A stretch of DNA of 64,000 nt from Ampullaceana balthica (Eukaryota; Mollusca; Gastropoda; Lymnaeidae), in assembly GCA_944989445.1 (NCBI GenBank), contig CALYLW010000553.1, forward strand, positions 305,878 through 369,877, given 5' to 3'. Positions 22,991 through 34,715 of the stretch are shown here, one piece after another; positions within the stretch are counted from its first letter, which is position 1; every line of letters starts with the position of its first letter. The notes beneath the pieces are model-generated. The model was not told the DNA's origin. It was given only the letters and a program-made list of their open reading frames with translations, and ran no database searches. Position numbers and translations under genes: made by a program.

Positions 22991-25313
22991 GCATTTTTTA
23001 TAAAATAAATATATTTCAGTTGAAAACTTCCGTCATTTTTTGATGGGTGTACGCTAGTACTGATATATTTAAATGATTAATTAATTAATGTTAATTTAAT
23101 TTTTGCTCAGTTTGTATCACCCTTTCAGTATTGCTATCCTTGAACATTGTGTATTCGTGCGACCTTTTGGCCTTTCACCTCTACAAACCAGCTTACAACT
23201 GTCATCCGGAAGAGCCGGAGAAATCCCCCATGAAGCCCCTCTGTGTTGAACTCGGAGACTCTCTCTTCTGGCCTTAAAATTGTTTTTAACTTGAAAACGG
23301 CCTTGGGATCTAAAGTTTATCCAGAAGGGCAAATCATTAGCAGCTGTGAGACAAGCCTCAACTGTGTAATATCAAAGCATGTCACAAAAATCTTCATCTT
23401 ATCGTCTTGTGATGACGTTTGCGTTCTTTAAGGTTTATGGTAATTTGTGGCATGACATGTTGGAGTCTCAACATTTCTTTACCTAATAATTTTTTTTATA
23501 TTAATATTTTCCTAGCCTTTATCATGTAATTAAAGAAATGTATTAAATAAGTATTTGAAACTAGACAAAGGGGTAGCATTAATTTGAAAATATTACCTTT
23601 TAAAAATCACAAGTTTGTATGTTTGTTATTATTAGATATTACGGGGTAATTTTATTATTTTCTTTTCGAAAATTTGAAAGCAAGATGTGTTTTAAAGATT
23701 TTCTTTAAAATTTAATTTTTAATTTAATTGTTAACTTTAACATTGCAGCAAAAATATGAAAGCCACTGTAAGTTTATCACTTGAGAAAAAACAAAAACAA
23801 ATCAGATTATTTTTCAGTCCTTACGAACTCCATTAGATATCTCCGCTAAACATAAACATGAATTCTCTTTCCACACAATAGATGTTACAGCCATGGTTTC
23901 TTTGAAAGAAATATTTTAAAATTTGAAGAAAAAAAAGTTTGAAAAAAGCAACACAATATTCTTTTTTAAAAATCTTAAAAATCACCTCTAAGCTTATTAT
24001 ATCCATTATTAACAGCTATCACTAGTTCATGTTCTTTGACCTTGATTACAGTTGACATAGATACCTCACCCCCCTCCCCCACACACACACACCCAACAAT
24101 ATCTCTTGCACCCCGTCCGTCTCAACAACCTCACACTAATGACCCCCCCCCCACCACCACCCACCTCGCCCGGGTTCACAACACGAACATTGATTTATAA
24201 GAACAAAGAATAAAACCTAAATAGCAGATCAACAATACCAAGGGCCGGCTGTAACAGCTATCAAGCGGTAATTTTCTTAAATAAAGCCCGTGCGTTCATG
24301 TGAAATTTATCTCCTTACAATCACCGTCACGAAATAACCAAACAATTGTCTTGGTGATTGCCTTATCTATTTTTAAAAGTTGTATTCTTAAAGTACAACT
24401 GCAATGTTTATTTTCACCATGTTTAGTGCCGGACAGAAAACGCGATCAGACAAGTATAAACTTGGAAATTTTTAGAATCATTTCAATAGAGAACTCCTGT
24501 AACCATTTACCCACACCATCCAAATGAAAAGAAAAAAAAAGTATTTTGGTGACTAGTGTTAGAAGAGAACAGATGCCACGAGAACCAGGAATATCGGCTT
24601 TCTTAGGCTACCGTTTGAGAAATTCCGCCTTGTAAATAACTATTTATAAATCAGTAGTTCTCAAACCTATTCACTGGTGTGACCCTTGGTTCCAAATGCC
24701 AAGGTGGGGGCGACATCCGACGTGCAGAACTCATAGAATGTGATTGAGTAGTTAAATGCTAGGCATCAGTTGGTAACTAAAAGATCGATAGAAAACATAT
24801 AATATTTGAAACTAATTGTTTCCATTGTTTCATATATTCAACATATTCAACGAAAGTATTAGATTATTTACGTGCAGACAGAAAATCACAGCAGAATTTC
24901 AAAGCAATTCGTTCTACCATGGGTAATCATCTGTATCCCGTGGAACCTAGTTTATGTTAAATTATGCTTGAGTCGATGATTTTTCGTTTTGTTTAACAAA
25001 TCAGATCAGATATATTTTTTCCACTTGAATTTTGATTATTTCATTGTCATTATTCATGTAACGTTGTCTTTTGACATGAAAAAGTTATTAAGTTGTAAAA
25101 ATATAACACTACACTAATATAAGTAACATTAATCTCGATATTTGGCAAAACGATTGTTACTGCTAATGAGATGAAGTTACCAGAGTTAGGGTTCTTAAGC
25201 TTTTGAAAAACTGGCATCATTTAAATACAATTGTTTCAAATTTAACTTTTGTCACGTAAGTATTATTTTTGTTTGACTTTATATTCAGCTGCGTTGAGAT
25301 CTTTAATAAATAT

Positions 25314-25606
25314 GTTATCTTATCTTATCTTATCTTATCTATACAGACGCTCCTTCTATGATGAAGATAATTGCGTCCACAGACCATGACAGATGATCTG
25401 ATGGCAAGTGATGCAGCATTCACAGGCCACGGCTTTGTGGGTTCCACGCATTACCCAGCCGCCTAACTAGTGATAGGTATCCATTCGGAGCTGGGTGACT
25501 CAGGGACGCCCTAGGCCCCGGGAACAAATCCTTGCCTTGACATGGATTCGAACCCGTGAAAATCAGTACGCCAGTCGAGCGCGCTGCCACTCGACCACTC
25601 GTTACA
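25314..25606 (-). mobile_element. tRNA-derived SINE
   Basis: Read on the - strand: an A box in the 'tggtcgagtggcagcgc' stretch (around 25587-25597), B box GGGTTCGAATCC (25544-25555), a unique body, and a 3' tail 'ggacgcaattatcttcatca' ending in repeated GATAA. The tail matches the LINE 3' ends at 58808 and 17514. This is the usual relationship between a SINE and the LINE that mobilises it. Pol III promoter boxes look intact. Confidence 0.83.
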
Positions 25607-25712
25607 GATAAATGCAGAGGCTTAAAACGAAAGTTCTGCTTCCGAAACGTTGGTAAGGGCCGACAATGGTATGTTAAACAATTTTGGCATTGTTTCGGTG
25701 GTGAGTTATTTT

Positions 25713-25748
25713 TAAATCCCTTATATTAACTTCGCGGCCGTCTCTGTC

Positions 25749-25799
<51 letters not shown>

Positions 25800-26246
25800 C
25801 TCTCTCTCTCTCTCTATCTCTCTCTGTCTGTCTGTCTTGGGCGGGCGGAAAAAACAAAAGTAAAAAATGACCCACTTCCCGTGATTCGATCGAGCTGAAA
25901 TTTGGCACACGGACCCGTCTCACCTAACAATGCATCGTATCAAAATTTCAGATCGATCAAACGTACCGTAATTAAATTAATGCATTTTTAGTTTATCATT
26001 ATATAACGTATGTATTTCAAATTCACTGTTTGTTATAGTTTTTTCTTCCACGTGAGAGTTTTAGTTGACGCGTTGACGTCGACTGTCGTGCCGACACCCC
26101 CTCACGTCCCATCCCCCGTTATTAAAGACAGGGGGCATCACTCGATGTCAGTCTGTAAATGTTTGTCGCGTTGGAACATAATCAATACTTTTAGTTCTGT
26201 CTCATATATAAGGGATTTATAGTCAAAAACTTTGTTTTTACGGGTC
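25713..26246 (+). repeat. AAATCCCTTATAT-family repeat, copy 4, with (TC)n
   Basis: Starts AAATCCCTTATATTAACTTC and ends 'atatataagggatttatagt'. The TCTGTC block of the family is expanded to a (TC)n tract at about 25752-25826, showing how the element seeds microsatellites. Confidence 0.82.
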
Positions 26247-28427
26247 TTTTTTTAAATAATTCTCATTTTTCGGTTTCAGACAAAAATGACGTCATGTTTT
26301 GCCCGACCAATAGAACTCTTAGTCTACCGAGCGGCAATGTGATATCAATAATTAATGACGTCTTGCATTTTAATGAATAATTTAGTATCATGTGAAAACT
26401 GACCACCAGCGCTAAGTCAAAGATAAGATACATAGTAATTTTTTAATTTTTATTAAAAAGAAAACATACCAAGTGTTGAGAGCATAGTAACATTATTTAA
26501 AAATATGTTTTTCATACTTTCTCTAACTTAAAAAGTGGGAAAACTTGGTTTATGTAATGATTAATTAGTAACGATATCAATATAAGTTTAAAAAAATAAT
26601 TCCATGACTAAGAACTCTTCAATAACTTTATTATTTTTAATGTTTAGACACTTTGTCCAACAATGATTGCGAGCACCAACATTGATGTGATATTTGAATT
26701 GAGATCATGTACCGCTGCTCAGATCGTAGGCAGTAAATGGGACGAAACGAATGAATAATTTTAAAATGTTTCAACGCGCATCCCACAGATGTATGAAACC
26801 ATCGCAATATCCACACACATAAAATTATAAAAGAAAACATTACGTTGATTACGTTAAGATTATTTTTTATTTAATTTTTTATTTATTTAAAAAATTAAAA
26901 TGTATTTTGTCCCTTCTAAATCAACAGATTTCTATGTCTATGAAAATTCGACACTTCATTCGGTTTCAGGAACTGACATAATATTATATCTTTAACTAAT
27001 TTATTGGTTAATTACAAGAAGACAAAAGACACGTAAGTCAGTACACAATGGTATATGAAGTTACTTACTCATAGGCCCAATCGCATTGGATTTTGTATGA
27101 TTTTTTGTTGTTGGCATTAAATGATTTCCAGTAGAGGTCAACCCCATACAATCGCCACATGTCGTCGTCTTGCAGTTATAAAGACTCAATTAACATTTTT
27201 GTTTGTTTCATTTCCAATAAATTTAGATTCTGTTTTTAAAAATGTACATATTGAAAAATTAATGTATGGTAACCGTGCGGATCTCATCAGAAGCGTAACT
27301 CGGTTTTCCGCTCCCTTGGCTAATTCATTTTTGGCGCCCTTGAGAAATAAGGAAAATACTAAATTATACAGAATAAATTGATTATTTATTGAAGGAATAG
27401 CCCTCAGCGCCAATTGCAACTACCCCGTTGCCAAGTCGTTGTTACGCCTCTGGATCTCCTACTTCAAACGACCCTGCAAAATCCCCCTCCCCACCAAAAA
27501 AAACGACAAAAAAAACATCAACTGCTTGAATAGAAACTTCCTCCTTTGCAAGATGGCGGTACATGTGCTCCATGAGAATTAGCGACAGTCTGGTATTAAT
27601 ACGAAAAGTGTTTCAAGACTCACGTCTTGGGACCAGACACAATTGTCGTGGAAACCTATGTCTATGGAGACGGGATACTCCGTGTCGGCTCCATTGTACC
27701 GGGCTGAGAAAATTGGATGCAGCAACCAGCGATCATGGGATTAGGGTTTCAAGGTGTTTGGAGAAATCATGTGGGTCGAAGATACTAGGTATGGATAAGC
27801 CGTCAAGGTGTTGGGATCAGTGGTGCGGGTGGGGGGGGCGGGCCTCGAGTGTGCATTCATTAGGAAACTCGTGTCGTTGGAAAAGGTCTTTAATTTAATC
27901 GCGCCCTCGAACAACGACTATAATCCAAATATCACAGCGAATCACAGATCTAACAGACGCATTTTTATGCAAATAAAATAATGTTTGGGAAACACTTCAT
28001 GGTTACTGGCTTGTTTCGTACGTTTTACAACTAAAACAACAACTCCATGAAACACATGTGTTTTTACGTAAACATTCGTACAGGGACAACGTGATGTGGT
28101 CTTTTCAATTGTCCTTATATGGTCCAGGGGATAGATTTTAAGTTGATGTATTAATATTTTATTTTTTTATTTAAAAAAAATATATAATTAACCTTAAACA
28201 ATGAACGTCACCTAAATTTAAATATGTAACCACTGAAGTTAAAAATCATTGAAGCCGCCAACTTTGTTAAGTAAATCTCATTGTAAAATGTTGGTAAACT
28301 AAATACATTAACATCTTGCAAGAGTACTACAATATTACTCGGATTTCGGACTTTTTATCCATGAAAAGAAATCTGGACACAAATGTATGTTAATGTTGTA
28401 CAACAGGCGATGAACTTAAGACCTTAT
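26247..28427. other. Intergenic, one small MITE, no gene recognised
   Basis: AT-rich apart from a moderately GC-rich stretch at 27540-27910, which has open frames of up to about 110 codons but no recognised domain or splice structure. The only assigned feature is the MITE at 27288-27452. Confidence 0.5.
27288..27452. mobile_element. 165-bp hAT-like MITE
   Basis: Flanks GATCTCAT at the left and GATCTCCT at the right (7/8 target duplication). Termini are CAGAAGCGTAAC at the left and CAGAGGCGTAAC read from the right. Non-coding. Confidence 0.72.
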
Positions 28428-28435
28428 TTATAGAG

Positions 28436-30103
28436 CAACGGTGGCCAAACTGTGGCTTCAGAGTCGCATGTAGCTCTTCTGTGCTTACAATGCGGCTCTC
28501 CAAAAAAAATGAAATTTAAATTTTTCCTATGAAATACATAATAAACAACAGAAAAAAAAAGGAAGTCAGTTTTTTAAAAGTTTTGAGCCAACCAAAAAGT
28601 TGAAAATAGTTTGGGGTTGATTTATATTTTAAAGGTTGAAGGGAGTATTAGTTTCTGCAGGACCGGTCTTAGCTATTGTGGGGTCATTGCGCGGGGCCTA
28701 GTTTGGGTAGGGATAAGCAATTAATAAGGATAATAGTGAAAAATTAAGATGGGTGGGGCCTATGAAAGCGTGTGGCCCACTGCGGCCGCATAGGTTGCAG
28801 TGGCCTAAGACCGGCCCTGGGTTTCTGATTGGTTGCTAATGTCATCTTTAAAATTTCTGGTTACGGTTTCGATAAAAATCCGCATGTCAAAGTTTTTACT
28901 GTTAGTCCTACTAAATATAATAACTTATTGTTTTAAAGTTTATACAAATTAAGGCAACTAGATGCAGGAAACTAAATCACAAAGAAGAAAAAAGATGTTT
29001 TCTACCAGAATGGGAAGAAGATTTTATAATTTTTCCCATCTGTCTAACACTGCTAGCAAATTTCGAAGTTAGCAATTTGAATTGATACTATGAACAAAAA
29101 TTTTATTGCGGTTTCCACTGAAATCTGAATAATGAAAAAACAAGCTTGCTGAGTTAAGGTCTGATATGGGTCAACAGCAGACACTACTTTCTGCTTTCAG
29201 CAAAGAAAATGTAACTCAGGCAAGTTATGCCATCTCTTGGAATATTTATCATGCTTAACGACCTTATTATGATAGGAGCTTTATTAAGAAGAATATCGAG
29301 GAAGTCATTTCAATATAGATGCAAACAGTTCCAGACTTCGATGTTTCATTGTCACACGAATTTCATTGTCACGTCACACCACTGAAAGGCCTATTTAGTC
29401 CTATTTCAGACTTAAACGCTGATATGAAAGGAAAATGACAAACAAGTTAAAGAATTCCGTTATAGCATTCAGTTTTGTTCTTGATGAATACACAGATATT
29501 CAAGATACGCCACAATTGGCTGCGTTCGTTCGTTACGTTTCATTTGATGTCGCTGTGAAAGAATAGCAATTTAACTTAGTTACACTGAAATATACCATTC
29601 GCTCGTGTCAGCCGTAAAATATACTTAACTTAAGAAAGCTAGTTTCCGACTTATATCCATTTTCTGTGCAACCAAATGCTGTGAATCTTTGAACTCCACA
29701 ATAAAGTTAATAAAATCATAGCAAGCCGTAGGTACTATTAACAAGCATCTATTTCGTACCACAACTACTAGCTATATAGCAACCACATTTCGAGAAACTT
29801 GCTGGCTCAAAGGCTTCTAAGCAGAAGCATAACAATTAATGTTCACTATTAATATTAGTCTATATGCACTGTGTTTCTATTCATAAATTGTACATTTTTA
29901 AATACTTGTTAATTTAACATACGGTTAGGGTTTTTAAAAATTGATAACTAATTCCACCCCCCCCCAGAAAATTTTTTAATTAAAAAAAAATAAATAAATA
30001 AAAATAGTTTTAACAAAATTACAAAAGGTATTTTTAAATGCGGCTCTCAACAATTGTTTTGATGGTTAAAATGGCTCTCAGTTACTATTTGTCTGGCCAT
30101 CTG
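28436..30103 (+). mobile_element. Decayed hAT transposon, GTF2IRD2/ZBED-like
   Basis: Flanked by TTATAGAG and ATATAGAG (7/8). Ends contain GGTGGCCAAAC at the left and CAGATGGCCAGAC read from the right. Within 29150-29570 the + strand shows broken coding for a hAT transposase: a SYAISWNIYHA-like segment, then FVLDEYTDIQDTPQLAAFVR, which carries the family's 'DE(S/Y)TD' element. Multiple stops and shifts; inactive. A 162-bp MITE is nested at 28658-28819. Confidence 0.72.
28658..28819. mobile_element. 162-bp hAT-like MITE nested in older hAT
   Basis: Termini CAGGACCGGTCTTAGC at the left and CAGGGCCGGTCTTAGGCC from the right, flanked by AGTTTCTG and GGTTTCTG (7/8 duplication). Inserted after the surrounding hAT had integrated. 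Confidence 0.82.
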
Positions 30104-30119
30104 ATATAGAGTGTAGAGA

Positions 30120-30715
30120 AAGATTATTAAACGTAGTATATAAGCCGTTCAGGTAAAGAATGGGCCAAAAAAAGTAGGATATGCCATAAAGTATTGCATA
30201 GAGCTATAAAATAAAGTAGGCCTATAAAGGAGACAATACGCTTATAAAGTATAGCAGACCTAAAATATAATAGACATTTTCAGTATAAGAGTATACGTGT
30301 ATATTTTAAGTATTGTAAGTTTGCAAAGTATTATGAAGTATATTAACCATTAAAGCCCATTTTGGTATAGGGGTGCGCCAAAAATCTAAGAATAGGGAAT
30401 AAGTATTGTGTAGACTTATAAAATTTAGTAGGGCTATAAAGTATAAAATACGCTGATACTGTACAAATAGGCTTAAAAAAATTGTAGACTTTTACGATGT
30501 AGAGTACGCGTATAATATAGGCTTATAAAGTATAGAGTAGTCCTATAAGTACAGCAATTTTATAAAGTATATAGTAGACCTTAAGTATAGAAGCCTTTAA
30601 AGTATAGGTTTGGTCTCAAAGTATTGTATGTTTATAAAGTGTATTGGGTTTATAAAGTAAAAATTATGCCTAAAAAGTATAGATTGTTTATAAAGTATAG
30701 CAGGTTTCCAAATGA
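30120..30715. repeat. Degenerate TATAAAGTA-type satellite
   Basis: Many diverged copies of 'tataaagtatag' and 'gcctataaagta' at irregular 15-35-bp spacing. It ends about 35 bp inside intron 1 of the Xlox-like gene (gene on the - strand). No coding. The many TATAAA-like strings come from the repeat and are not evidence for promoters. Confidence 0.75.
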
Positions 30716-30754
30716 CAAAGTTTGCCTGTAAAGACAAAACAACAAACTCCTTAC

Positions 30755-31472
30755 CTGGCCACTGAGCCTTCCACTGGTGGGCGTGTGACTTGGTCGTCTT
30801 CATCCAAGGGAAAGGCAGGGGCTGTTGCTGCTGTGAGTTGTGTTGGTGGTCCATATCCTGGTCCGCCACGGGGGGCGGGGTGTGGCCCAGTCTCTGGCTG
30901 TGGGCCGGAGGGGGGTCCCCCGTGTGCAGCGACGTCACCAGGCCGTGGTGGTCCATGTGGGCGCCTGGCATCGTGGACACTGGGGCGACGTGTGCCGGCA
31001 CGGGAGTGCTGCACGACCCTGACGACGGGGAGTTTTTGAGTGTCGTTTGAGAACCTCCGGTGTCCAGCGCAGACCCATGCTGCAGGTGGGACGCTGTTGC
31101 TGGATGCTGTATATGGTGATGAGATTGCGGCATGGGCGTGTGGGCGCCCGGGTGGTGCAGGCGCCCCGAGTGGGCGTCATGGTTCCTGGGAAAGCAGCCC
31201 CGAGGCTGGTGAAGGTATTGCACCTGTTGGTGGGTCAGGTGGGACGAGAAGGCCGGGTGGATCTGGTCCAGGGAATGCTGCTCCTGCTCCACCACCGACA
31301 TCGCCTGACCCCCGAAGTTTCCTTGACTCTGTGCGCATGCGTAGTAGCACGCGGGGGGCTGAGAGGTGAGAAAATTGTGAGGGTGGGGTGCCGCACCCCC
31401 TTCCCCAGTCCCTGGAGACCCAAACTCCCGAGTGTACATGGAAGCTGAATAGAAACGAGCTTGTCCGTCCAT
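30755..31472 (-). CDS. Xlox: Xlox/Pdx1-type ParaHox homeobox gene, exon 1
   Basis: ParaHox transcription factor, 5' coding exon only. The exon ends with PFPWMKTTKSHAHQWKAQWP plus a split glycine codon. This closely matches the Pdx1/Xlox hexapeptide block (FPWMK-T-K-HA-W-K--W-G), which in the family recruits PBC/Exd cofactors. The donor CCAG|GTAAG sits at the known Pdx1/Xlox intron position just upstream of the homeodomain. The exon codes 239 residues, with the hexapeptide at 221-224 and a His/Gln/Pro-rich low-complexity middle. I chose the ATG at 31472 (context ACAATGG) over the in-frame ATG at 31484, whose context is poorer. The homeobox exon is not visible between here and the left edge of the window. 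Confidence 0.88.
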
Positions 31473-32690
31473 TGTGGCAGGCATTGGGACGATACTTTGG
31501 GAAAAAGTGGGAGAACTATTAGAATTTATTGAGCAGTTAATAACTTAAAAATTAACGTACACATAAGGACAAGTTTTTGGTGATTGAAAGAATTGATTAA
31601 CGATGCATTTTTTCTTCTAACATTGAGAGTAAAGATTTAAATTTGTCTCATATTAGTTTCATAGGAAATTTTAAAAAAAAGTTTTTTAATGCTTATTTGT
31701 TTTTAAAAAATAAGTTCAATAAACTAGAAATGATGGAGGAACACAGCTTTTGGCCGTACGCTATTCTATCAATACCAATTATTGCATTAACCTTGATCAA
31801 AAGCCCAACGATATTTCAGCGGAACAATTTTAAAACAAAACCCACTTTTTAAAATTTTTTAACATGTTGACATATTCATCTAAAACATAATGTTAGCTGC
31901 TTCAAATTTTCTTTTATATATAAATTTTTTGAAAGGTTTTGGAGACAGTGAGTCATTTTAATGTTTTGTAATCATAAATATTTCAATATAAGTTTTTAAA
32001 ATGGCTCAATTTGAAAGCGACTTTTAAAAAATATTTTTCAGGCTGAATTGAATTTTAGTTTCCAAAGTTTTAACAGTCAGGCTTTAATCTTACGGTCCGT
32101 AAATGTTCCGTAAACATTTTAGATTGGATATTGAAATGGTTTTTAAAAAAAATATCTTTGACATGTCTGCTTCCCGTCAGTCTTCACTGAAGATTTCTAA
32201 TTGTTTGATTTGACGCTCGATTTTTTATCACTAGATAAAAACTTTTATCCACTGAATTAACATCCTATATTTGGCCCATACAGAGCGCTGTATAAAATGG
32301 GTTAAAATTATTTTAGAAAGCGCCTTTCATTGTCTGAAGTTAAGATATCGGGCTGTCAAAAAGATGGATGCAAGGTCTATTCTCGATAGAGAGACGGTTT
32401 TTCCTTTTAAATTCTATTCATTTTTTCTTTATATGTATACATTTTAATGGGAGGGAACACAAACCGCTGATTTATTATTTTTAGTTCAAGGAATTGGCTG
32501 GTTTTATTTGCAGCCTTGAATTTAAATTTTATGAGTAGACCATTTCTAATTTCTCATTAGCTTTTTCTAATCAATATACAAAAAATAATATTTTTTATAA
32601 AAGTATGAGACAATATTCGTCTACGACGTTCTGCAAAACTTTCAGCTACGCCGCTTGGAAATGCCCCGTTAGGAAACAACTGTGAGGTCA
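31473..32690. promoter_or_regulatory. Upstream region of the Xlox-like gene
   Basis: AT-rich sequence on the 5' side of the - strand gene. It should include the 5' UTR and promoter, but I see no clear TATA box, initiator or CpG island, so the extent is inferred from position only. Confidence 0.3.
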
Positions 32691-32694
32691 CCAA

Positions 32695-32846
32695 ATGTCC
32701 TGTTGTTGTTGTATAATGTCCTGTTGTTGTTGTATAATGTCCTGTTGTTGTTGTATAATGTCCCGTTGTTGTTGTATAATGTCCCTGTTGTTGTTGTATA
32801 ATGTCCCGTTGTTGTTGTATAATGTCCTGTTGTTGTTGTATAATGC
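32695..32846. repeat. 21-bp tandem repeat, ~7 copies
   Basis: Unit TGTCCTGTTGTTGTTGTATA plus A, with one copy altered to 'gtccctgttg'. It lies 1.2 kb upstream of the Xlox-like start codon. Reading frames over it are repeat artefacts. Confidence 0.93.
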
Positions 32847-33014
32847 ACAGTTTGCATGACGTGTTGAGGCTCGAGGCGAGTTCATCTAATTTTGTATCGC
32901 AAGGTGTCGGAATGCTATGAACAATAAGCTGTGGGTAGTGACTTCTAGTGTCTCAACTTGCAGATTAGAGGATATTTAATTCTCGTGGCATAGAATTTTT
33001 TGTATGGATTAGAG

Positions 33015-33752
33015 CAGGGGTGTCAAAACATTTTGCTAAGAGGGCCATAATCCATGAATTAACTTATGCGCGGGCTGGATTAAGATAAATTTTTTTATTA
33101 AATGACATACACTGAGACAGAGAACAGAGATTTAAATCATGATTTTTTTTTGTTATTTGCAGAATGATAATTTTTTCCGGGGAAAATGGTAAAAAATCTT
33201 ATTGTTGTTTTCGAGACTTATAAATATCTTATTCCATCATTAGAAATTTATAAAAATTGGATAAATAATGGCCAAGTTATGGGATAAAGAAGTGTTATTT
33301 TACATAAACTTAAATATAATGTGGGAAAATATAACTAGAGACGAAAATGTTGTGTCAAGAATTGTAGAGGAAAAAATATAATTCAATTTTAAGTGAAAAC
33401 GATGCAACACTCATTTACTTTTCCAAGTCGAAAAAATAATATAATGATACCGCTTTTTGCCATCGGACATAATTGAATAATTTCGAACACATAGCAGCAC
33501 ATAACCTAATCGGCTTTTTGTTAAGAATACTTAAAATGGTAAATAATAAATGTTTTCGATTTCGCCGTCATGGGACTTCGCTGTAATTATTATTCTAAAA
33601 CATTCAACACTTTGGGCTTTTATGACAAACATAGTTTCGTCGTTACAGAAAATATCCAGGATTCCGTTAATTATTTAAGATGAGTCCGCGGGCCAGTTAA
33701 AACTTATCCCCCGGCCGTATTTGGCCCGCGGGCCGGACTTTGGACACCCCTG
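33015..33752. mobile_element. 738-bp hAT-like element
   Basis: Perfect 8-bp duplication GATTAGAG (33007-33014 and 33753-33760). Termini are CAGGGGTGTCAAA at the left and CAGGGGTGTCCAAAGTCC from the right; these are typical hAT ends. The interior is AT-rich without a recognisable transposase. Confidence 0.9.
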
Positions 33753-33948
33753 GATTAGAGTTTATTGTTTAAGTAGAGAGTTTGTTGGTAGAGTAGATAG
33801 TGTGGTGTTAGTCTTGTTGTATTGTGACATTTTAATGATAGATTTACTCCGTGTTAAAGTATTCATCAAGTTTCCTTGCATCATTGGGGAGTTCTGTATA
33901 GTGCATTGACTGTTTAGTGAATGTGAATTATTCATATCTGACCTAAGT

Positions 33949-34127
33949 CATTGGTCAGCAACCTTTTCAAGCGGTGGGGCCAAAAGTTACAGTTAACAAC
34001 ATTTTTAAGTTTTAAAGAGTTACTTAACATGAGTTTTGAACATAAAATAATATCATTATTAATATGTGCGCATGGAACTAGAGAGCCGCACCTTGTCATC
34101 GAAAGAGCCACATGTTGCCGACCCTTG
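33949..34127. mobile_element. 179-bp hAT-like MITE
   Basis: Left end CATTGGTCAGCAACC, right end read inwards CAAGGGTCGGCAACATG. Flanks ACCTAAGT and GTCTAAGT match at 6 of 8 bases. Boundaries approximate. Confidence 0.6.
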
Positions 34128-34412
34128 GTCTAAGTCATCAAACAAGCCTAAATATTATGTGTGGACAGTGCCTGTGTTTTCTTTTACTTGTTCAACAAAA
34201 TGGTAAGAAAGCCGAAATCAACACACCAAGCATGAAGCCGTTGCTGCCAGTCTTAACTTTTCGTGCTGAGAGGTCCCGTGATATTTGATCACTTTGTGTG
34301 TATGACTATGGGAATAAATGTTTTTTAAAAAATCTAAATATGGTAGATGACGATAACTATTATGGTCTCCAGCACACACTATACCTGTTCTTCATACTTA
34401 TAGAACGACAAG

Positions 34413-34703
34413 TGTGAGAGACGTGTTGTTGTGATTACATTTTATGAGAATGCAATGACTTGACCTAGTATGAAACACGTGGTATGGGAGGTGAACTGTA
34501 AGCGTGCTGGTCAAGGACAGGGAGAATAGCTGGCTATAAATGTACGGTTCAAGAGGCAACCGGGGGCGGGTTGATTGCAGTTGATTGCATACGAGCTGCT
34601 TAGGTAGTTGATTGTACAGTTGATCACAGTGAATTGCATATAGTGATTAAAGACCACAGTGTGTTAAAGACTTGTCACTTGACCAGCCACAAATTCTTTT
34701 ACA
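34413..34703 (+). mobile_element. LTR of a retrotransposon plus primer-binding site
   Basis: A sequence starting TG and ending 'cttttaca', containing a TATA-like 'ctataaatgtac', directly followed by TGGTGTCAGAAG. That string is the tRNA-Leu-type primer-binding site seen after the 5' LTR of many Gypsy elements. No gag/pol follows, so this is a truncated 5' end. The left border is uncertain by about 15 bp. No restored sequence is attempted. Confidence 0.55.
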
Positions 34704-34715
34704 TGGTGTCAGAAG

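Larger units (their letters stand above)
20791..25305. other. AT-rich intergenic, no gene recognised
   Basis: No exon, RNA gene or protein family recognised. It includes a TIR-element end (21290-21354), a short (GTT)n near 21855, a repeat fragment (22884-22990), C-rich low complexity near 24068-24165, and a possible single hAT-type end at 24652 (CAGTAGTTCTCAAACC) whose partner I could not find. Confidence 0.55.

Noticed and set aside
24652..24720. hAT element starting CAGTAGTTCTCAAACC
   Set aside because: No matching right end or target duplication found downstream.
25314..25606. Functional tRNA gene
   Set aside because: A and B boxes are present, but there is no cloverleaf closure and the body and tail are SINE-like.
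30597..30753. C-terminal extension of the Xlox reading frame past the hexapeptide
   Set aside because: It reads through the GTAAG donor into AT-rich intron; the protein after QWPG has no homeodomain features.
30722..31448. Overlapping + strand open frames of 60-133 codons
   Set aside because: Antisense shadows of the GC-rich Xlox exon 1, which is supported by the hexapeptide and splice donor.
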